Source: UBA8403 sp964455155 (GTDB taxonomy: Bacteria > Bacteroidota > Bacteroidia > Cytophagales > Amoebophilaceae). From it: a DNA stretch of 30,055 nt. The number at the start of each line of letters is the position of its first letter. Position 1 is the first letter of the stretch. A program made the translations under genes and the position numbers. Shown here piece by piece: positions 25,351 through 30,055 of this stretch. The stretch is taken from the NCBI GenBank assembly GCA_964455155.1, contig CAYVYH010000011.1, positions 1 through 30,055 on the forward strand. The letters are read 5' to 3'. The notes under the pieces were generated by a model. The model saw only the letters and a program-made list of their open reading frames with translations, was not told where the DNA came from and ran no database searches.

Positions 25351-26244
25351 ATGAACAACATCCATCGGTGGGTCATTGCCACGCGTTTAGAGACAGTTGT
25401 CTTGTCTGTGGCAAGTGTAAGTTTGGGTAGTGCTGTAGCGGCTTTTGTAGGGACGTTTGATGGGTACATTGGTCTATTGGCCGCATTGGTGGCTGCTTTG
25501 CTACAGGTCGTATGCAATTTGGCCAATGACTATGGGGATCTCGTGCATGGTGCCGACCCTATCAATAATGTCAAGCCGCCTAGTGCGCTACAAACTGGTC
25601 TTGTCACGTTCAAGCAAGTAAAGCGCGCATTGCAGTGGCTAGTTGTGTCTGTTGTTGGTCTGGGTGCTTTGCTACTGTATCGGGCCGCGCTTGCTCCAGT
25701 TGCGCTGGGTTTTTTTGTTGTTTTGGGTGTACTGGCAGTGATTGCATCTATTACCTACACTATGGCCCACAAACCTTATGGCTACCAAGGATGGGGCGAT
25801 ATAGCGGTATTTGTTTTTTTTGGACTTGTGGGGGTAGGGGGAACGTTTTATTTGCATACGCAGCAGGCCAACATTGTTTGGCTATTGCCCGCTATGAGTT
25901 GTGGCAGCCTAGTCGTAGGTGTGCTGAACGTTAATAACATTCGTGATCTGATTGCAGATGCGCAAGCCGGGAAAAAAACCATTCCTGTGCGTTTCGGAAG
26001 GAAGGCTGCGCTTTATTATCATTGGTGTTTGATAACCGTAAGCGTTGTGGCAGTGCTTTCCTTTCTCTTGTGCTATGGGCGCACTCCCTGGTCTTATACC
26101 TGTTTATGCGTAGTACCCTTATTGATCCGACACTGTGCGGCGGTTGGTCGCAAAAGCCCATCTCAACTCACAGAACAGCTACAAGGCTTAGTTGTCACTA
26201 CGTTAGTTTTCGTTTTGATGTTGTCGGTGGGACTGATATTTTAG
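25351..26244 (+). CDS. menA: 1,4-dihydroxy-2-naphthoate polyprenyltransferase (UbiA family)
   Basis: A 297-residue integral membrane prenyltransferase that joins a polyprenyl chain to dihydroxynaphthoate in menaquinone synthesis. The frame opens at 25249, but MenA proteins usually begin as at the ATG at 25351 (MNNIHRWVIATRLETVVLSV). The two Asp-rich prenyl-diphosphate/Mg sites are present: NLANDYGDLVHGAD and NNIRDLIADAQAGKKT. KKTIPVRFGRKAALYYH follows, typical of MenA. About eight or nine membrane helices are visible. No other men genes are in the window, so it is unclear whether a full pathway exists or the protein acts on an imported precursor. Other UbiA enzymes are possible. Confidence 0.85.
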   Translation: MNNIHRWVIATRLETVVLSVASVSLGSAVAAFVGTFDGYIGLLAALVAALLQVVCNLANDYGDLVHGADPINNVKPPSALQTGLVTFKQVKRALQWLVVSVVGLGALLLYRAALAPVALGFFVVLGVLAVIASITYTMAHKPYGYQGWGDIAVFVFFGLVGVGGTFYLHTQQANIVWLLPAMSCGSLVVGVLNVNNIRDLIADAQAGKKTIPVRFGRKAALYYHWCLITVSVVAVLSFLLCYGRTPWSYTCLCVVPLLIRHCAAVGRKSPSQLTEQLQGLVVTTLVFVLMLSVGLIF

Positions 26245-26399
26245 GTGGTGCTACAGTTGTTCTGCCAATCCGTCAAGGATCTTGCAAGTGCTTCATTTTC
26301 ACGGGTGCGGGCATGACCAAAGTCGGGCAACATGGCTTCGTCGTGTTCATGCAGCGTTATGGGCGGGCGTTGCCTGTGTTGCCGCCGTGGTGTAAGCAT
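26241..26399 (-). CDS. Short unassigned open frame between menA and msrB
   Basis: A 52-codon frame reading MLTPRRQHRQRPPITLHEHD and on to LARSLTDWQNNCSTT. It overlaps the menA stop by 4 bases. The composition is not obviously random, but I recognise no family. It may be a decayed gene end or chance. Confidence 0.2.
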   Translation of the reverse strand: MLTPRRQHRQRPPITLHEHDEAMLPDFGHARTRENEALARSLTDWQNNCSTT

Positions 26400-26472
26400 T
26401 CAAAGAAATGTGTGGGCCTCTTAACACAGCAGTTGGGAGACGTGATATTGCTCACCATAATGCGCGAGGGTA

Positions 26473-26919
26473 ATGAAAAAACTCATTTTAACCGATGCCG
26501 CCTGGCGGCGAAGACTCTCGGCTGAAGCATATCACGTCCTGAGAGAGCGGGGAACGGAACGTGCTTTTACAGGTCAATACCATCATTGCGATGAAGTAGG
26601 AATCTATGCTTGTGTAGCTTGTAGCAGTCCTCTGTTCTCTTCAGCACATAAGTTCGACTCTGGTACAGGATGGCCTAGCTTTTGGGCCCCGGTTTCACGG
26701 CAGGCTATCGTACTCGCAGAAGATTTTTCTCTAGCATTACAACGGGTTGAGGTAGTTTGTGCTTGTTGTGGTTCTCACCTTGGCCATGTTTTCCCAGATG
26801 GGCCACCACCCACCTATCAGCGTTATTGTATCAACTCTATCGCACTCAAACTTACCCCGAAAACGAAAAATAGCGGGCGGGACGGTTACTCTGAAGATGC
26901 CTTAGAAAGCGCTGAGTAG
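26473..26919 (+). CDS. msrB: Peptide-methionine (R)-S-oxide reductase
   Basis: A 148-residue repair enzyme that reduces methionine-R-sulfoxide in oxidised proteins. Zinc-site pairs are present at Cys47/Cys50 (YACVAC) and Cys96/Cys99 (CACCGSHLGHVF). The substrate-site motif FDSGTGWPSFW and the catalytic cysteine Cys119 (QRYCINS) are present. No resolving cysteine at the usual upstream position is evident; C98 is unusual. There is no signal peptide, so it is probably cytosolic. It lies alone after menA and is convergent with ffh; no msrA is adjacent. Confidence 0.93.
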   Translation: MKKLILTDAAWRRRLSAEAYHVLRERGTERAFTGQYHHCDEVGIYACVACSSPLFSSAHKFDSGTGWPSFWAPVSRQAIVLAEDFSLALQRVEVVCACCGSHLGHVFPDGPPPTYQRYCINSIALKLTPKTKNSGRDGYSEDALESAE

Positions 26920-27035
26920 ATGTTGCTACTGCAGGGCCATGGTCAAAGTACTTAAAATAATGCAGGTATCTAACCAGTGTTGCCAGTGTTGTATCAACAA
27001 CCTGACGGTTTTTGGGAATGCGAAAACTTGCAAAT

Positions 27036-28370
27036 TCAGTGCGCGCCCAAACTTTTTTTAATACTCTCCAGCGTCTGTTGCTTACCTTCTTGGCTGATTT
27101 TTCGCATCATTTTGCTCATGTTTTCGAACTGCTTGAGCAGCTTGTTGACATGTAGCAGGGTCATGCCGCTACCTTGTGCAATCCTGGCACGTCGGCTTCT
27201 ATCGAGCAAGTGGGGATGCATGCGCTCCTGGGGCGTCATGGCGTGAATCATTGCCTCGAAAGGTCTGAAAGCATCGTCATTGACATCCGTTTGTGGTATC
27301 AGCTTTCCCATGCCTGGCATGAGACCCATCAACTCTTTTAGACTACCCATTTTCTTGAGCTGCTGAAGCTGTGTTAGGAAGTCATTAAAGTCGAATTGAT
27401 TTTTTTGCAGCTTTTTCTCTAGCAGGCGTGCTTGTTCCTTATCATAGATTTGCTCTGCCTTTTCTACCAGAGATACCACATCACCCATGCCCAGAATACG
27501 GTTGGCCATTCTATCGGGGTGAAACACATCTAGATCGGTCATCTTTTCCCCAGTACCCACGAACTTAATGGGCTTGTTGACCACAGCGCGGATAGATAGT
27601 GCTGCTCCCCCTCGTGTATCCCCATCTAGTTTGGTCAAGACCACGCCGTCAAAGTCTAGCCGTTCATTGAAAATTTGGGCTGTATTCACTGCATCCTGCC
27701 CCATCATGGCGTCCACCACAAAAAGTGTTTCGGAGGGTTGCAATGCCTCTTTGAGACTAGCAATTTCTTGCATCATGGCTGCATCTACTGAGAGGCGACC
27801 AGCCGTATCGATAATCACTACTTGTTGTTGCACCGCCTTGGCGTGTTGCACTGCCTTTTGGGCAATAGACAGTGCATTTTTATTGTCCTGTTCTGTGTAT
27901 ACCTCCACCCCGATTTGTGCGCCTACTACCTGCAGCTGCTCTATGGCGGCTGGCCGGTAAACGTCGCAAGCCACCAAGAGTACATGCTTGTTCTGCTTTT
28001 TGAAGTAAGCCGCTAGTTTGCCAGAGAAAGTCGTTTTCCCAACGCCCTGAAGGCCGGCCATGAGAATGATTGCTGGGCGGCCTGTTAGGTTGATAGTAGC
28101 TTTTTCGCTACCCATCAGGGCCGTAAGTTCTTCGTTTACAATTTTTGTAAACAACTGTCCAGGAGAGACGGCCGTAAGCACATGCCTACCCAGGGCCTTG
28201 GCTTTGACAGCGTCTGTGACTTGCTTGGCCATTTTGTAGTGAACATCTGCCTGGATGAGTGCTCGCCTGATCTCTTTGACGGTAGCAGCGATGTTAATCT
28301 CGGTAATGTGTCCTTTTCCCTTGAGTGTTTGTAGGGCCTTGTCTAGGTTTTTTCTGAGACTTTCAAACAT
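27036..28370 (-). CDS. ffh: Signal recognition particle protein Ffh (SRP54)
   Basis: A 444-residue GTPase that targets signal-bearing ribosomes to the membrane with 4.5S RNA and FtsY. The frame opens at 28463, but the normal start is the ATG at 28370 (MFESLRKNLDKALQTLKGKG); the extra 31 codons overlap the parE remnant on the other strand and look spurious. Domains: N (about 1-85), G with GLQGVGKTTFSGKLA, DTAGR and TKLDGDTRGG (about 90-290), and a Met-rich M domain (about 320-444) with GSLKELMGLMPGMGK and RRARIAQGSGM for RNA and signal binding. Confidence 0.95.
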   Translation of the reverse strand: MFESLRKNLDKALQTLKGKGHITEINIAATVKEIRRALIQADVHYKMAKQVTDAVKAKALGRHVLTAVSPGQLFTKIVNEELTALMGSEKATINLTGRPAIILMAGLQGVGKTTFSGKLAAYFKKQNKHVLLVACDVYRPAAIEQLQVVGAQIGVEVYTEQDNKNALSIAQKAVQHAKAVQQQVVIIDTAGRLSVDAAMMQEIASLKEALQPSETLFVVDAMMGQDAVNTAQIFNERLDFDGVVLTKLDGDTRGGAALSIRAVVNKPIKFVGTGEKMTDLDVFHPDRMANRILGMGDVVSLVEKAEQIYDKEQARLLEKKLQKNQFDFNDFLTQLQQLKKMGSLKELMGLMPGMGKLIPQTDVNDDAFRPFEAMIHAMTPQERMHPHLLDRSRRARIAQGSGMTLLHVNKLLKQFENMSKMMRKISQEGKQQTLESIKKSLGAH

Positions 28371-28391
28371 GGACAAATGGTTTTTCGCTAA

Positions 28392-28613
28392 ACTAATGAA
28401 ATTGTCGTTGACTGCTTGTCTAAGATCAATACGGGAGAGAAGTACGACAGTCATTCGTTTCAAAGATCTTTAGATCTGAATGGCGTGGGTGCAAAAGCGA
28501 TCGATGCACTTTCTTTCCATTTTCAAGTCCTAGCTTTTCGTGATGAGAAAACTACGGCGGTCGTCTTTCAGCAAGGTATGTTACGGCAACAAATACCCTT
28601 AAAAAGCACCTAA
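28392..28613 (+). pseudogene. parE: Fragment of DNA topoisomerase IV subunit B
   Basis: A 73-codon stretch reads IVVDCLSKINTGEKYDSHSF, then QRSLDLNGVGAKAIDALSFH. This matches the ATPase region of Bacteroidota ParE, around the K-x-N-T-G-x-K-Y-D-S and S-x-x-L-N-G-V-G (GHKL lid) motifs. A stop precedes it (28389-28391), and it ends at ACC TAA where the real protein would continue. There is no start and no remainder of the roughly 600-residue gene, so it is a remnant. It lies between ffh (opposite strand, 21 bases away) and an IS fragment, suggesting IS-associated deletion or a stray duplicate. Confidence 0.75.
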
Positions 28614-28689
28614 GAGCTAGATGGTACGCGGATTATGTTTGAGCCAGATGTGAGTGGTTTCAAAATTTTCACTTTGTTCCTTATTCTAT

Positions 28690-29218
28690 TTAGTTGAGTC
28701 TTAAGAACTTCTCACAGGAGGGAACATAGTTTGGAGCAAAGCGTAGTTTTCTACTCGGGATTCAGAGAGAAAATGGCCCAAAACATAACGGCCAAAAAAT
28801 TACCTGCTCATGCACTTAGTAGCAGCATCCAGTTGAACCTCCTTCTTGCCAATAGGGCGTTGTTGCTATCGCCGATAGATCCTTTCAGGTAGTTGCTGCC
28901 CATGCTATGGTTGCTTTTCAAGTGACCTATGATCGCTTCTATCTCTGAGTGGTGCTTACAGCATTGCTTGTGTCTACGCAGTGCATACGTACTAGCGTGA
29001 ATCTTCCTGTCTAATATCATCACTACCAAATCACCTACGTGCCCACGGCCAAGATAGCCTTGGTCTACCAACACACGCTCGTACCGCTGACCTATCCAGT
29101 GTACTACTTGATCCAGCGTTTTACTGTCATGCGGGTTACCTGCAAAATGAGCGATGCCTTTTTCTCCTAGTCGATGTCTAAAGGGTGTTATAGCATTAGT
29201 AGCACAGTGTTGCCCCAC
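28690..29218 (-). mobile_element. Truncated IS5-type insertion sequence (3' part)
   Basis: It comprises the transposase fragment at 28808-29218 and a non-coding end at about 28690-28807. The end matches the left window end in inverted orientation, including the terminal TTCTTAAGA/CCTCCTGTGAGA segment. The transposase 5' half and the other element end are missing upstream of 29218. Confidence 0.8.
28808..29218 (-). pseudogene. IS5-family transposase, C-terminal fragment
   Basis: A 136-codon frame covers the C-terminal half of a DDE transposase. It has FAGNPHDSKTLDQVV, the second catalytic Asp in RVLVDQGYLGRG, and the catalytic Glu in EIEAIIGHLKSNHSMGSNYL, followed by the conserved KGSIGDSNNALL end. 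The first catalytic Asp and the N-terminal DNA-binding part are absent. The frame opens only a few codons upstream (HWKSYLL) before a stop. It is therefore non-functional unless supplied in trans. Confidence 0.85.
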
Positions 29219-29383
29219 TAGAAGGTAGCTTTTCCAGTGGGGGGTACTGAAAGTGGGGGGGACATTGCCTAGTTAGCCATGACACGTGTGTCCTTAAAGA
29301 AAAGTTTTTTACCAATTTTTTGGCGCACTCATTTTATTAGCATATATATGTCATAATTCATTTTTTAAAACAAAAAAATATTT

Positions 29384-30055
29384 ATGCATACTTTTTTTAG
29401 TAAAAATGTACTTATCGCACTACTCCTTGTCCTTCTGTTGCAGAGCTGTGGTAATTCAAACCTGGGGATAGTAGCACCAGTCAATACGGGCGAGTTGGGG
29501 GATAAAATCAACAAGACTACCACCAACTTTCCCCCCCTTACGCTAGTCAACAAACAGATAGAAGGAAAGAATATGATCGCTCAAGAAATTAATGCACCAA
29601 TGACAGACGGCTCTTTTGAGGCATGGTCTACATTAGCTACTATATCACCCTATGCACACTCCAAAGCCCTGTTGGGCCCAGTACACGAGGGTGCTTGCTC
29701 TAGGCCTCCTGCTTTCATTGCTGCGCGAATACCCATGGTTCCTACGATCTGCTTAGCACAGTCACGGTTCGAATCGACCCTCAAATATGCTTCCATCTAC
29801 GTTTCTACCCAGCTCCAACATGCCGTATCAGGCGAGTCGTCCTTAGACGTTCGACATGAAGCCCAGCAGCAATGGACTGCCCTACCACCCACGTTAGTTG
29901 AACCTGCTGAGTTGAAAAGACAGCCGTACCTATCTCTTACAAGTCTTGCGCACCCGGCACAGTCTGTGTCAAAACTCAAACCCGATGACACAGGTCACCG
30001 GTCACTTTCTTGTGTGCCCTTTGTGTCTGGTTCTGCTACACCGTTCTACCCTATT
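29384..30055 (+). CDS. Unknown lipoprotein, N-terminal part (runs off window)
   Basis: The frame from the ATG at 29384 stays open through the window end, 224 codons so far. It begins with a clear lipoprotein signal, MHTFFSKNVLIALLLVLLLQ followed by lipobox QSCGN (Cys22). After that the sequence is Ser/Thr/Pro/Ala-rich with few helix-forming stretches (for example INKTTTNFPPLTLVNKQ and HPAQSVSKLKPDD). I recognise no domain. In Amoebophilaceae, secreted lipoproteins often carry repeats or host-interaction domains further on, but that cannot be claimed here. It lies downstream of the IS fragment with about 165 bases of AT-rich DNA before it. Confidence 0.7.
   Translation, partial: MHTFFSKNVLIALLLVLLLQSCGNSNLGIVAPVNTGELGDKINKTTTNFPPLTLVNKQIEGKNMIAQEINAPMTDGSFEAWSTLATISPYAHSKALLGPVHEGACSRPPAFIAARIPMVPTICLAQSRFESTLKYASIYVSTQLQHAVSGESSLDVRHEAQQQWTALPPTLVEPAELKRQPYLSLTSLAHPAQSVSKLKPDDTGHRSLSCVPFVSGSATPFYPI

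Noticed and set aside
26022..26525. 167-codon rightward frame over the menA 3' end
   Set aside because: Mostly the shadow of menA and msrB in another frame, with no recognisable domain.

Overview
The window looks like part of a reduced genome of an intracellular Bacteroidota symbiont, most like the Amoebophilaceae (Amoebophilus/Cardinium relatives, Cytophagales). This is inferred from four things: the Bacteroidota-style GlmU-like protein beside type B L31, the LptD / amidase / MCE cluster, IS and gene remnants, and proteins carrying eukaryote-interaction domains. By eye the base composition is less AT-rich than I would expect for Cardinium, so genus is left open.

Layout. Positions 1-190 hold the decayed 3' end of an IS5-type element. 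A leftward housekeeping block follows: holB, a GlmU-like sugar nucleotidyltransferase, and rpmE. Next is an envelope block with lptD (leftward) diverging from an N-acetylmuramoyl-L-alanine amidase and an MlaD/MCE protein. A phosphopantetheinyl transferase, a DivIVA-like coiled-coil protein, a Ppx/GppA phosphatase, a small basic protein, tRNA-Val(UAC), a large AsmA-like protein and mutL come after that. Positions 16037-21633 are a complete oppABCDF oligopeptide importer operon, as expected of a host-dependent cell that imports peptides.

The most interesting part is 21.7-25.1 kb, a small leftward island of two predicted lipoproteins. The first (21755-23863) has five IQ-like (calmodulin-binding type) motifs, acidic repeats and a C-terminal Ulp1/C48-like cysteine protease domain with an apparent His-Asp-Gln-Cys set. 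The second (24327-25093) is hidden by an assembly gap. The 100-N gap is flanked by two copies of the same 55 bases; removing the gap and one copy restores a 203-residue lipoprotein with 8-residue Tyr/Gln/Pro repeats and a C-terminal J domain with an intact HPD motif. A dead signal-peptide relic lies between them. Together they look like a host-interface island.

The right end holds menA, msrB, ffh, a parE fragment, a truncated IS5-type transposase inverted relative to the left-end copy, and the start of an unknown lipoprotein that runs off the window. The other N gap (2746-2845) is also flanked by 55-base duplicates; collapsing it restores an intact rpmE. No CRISPR array, rRNA or complete mobile element was seen.
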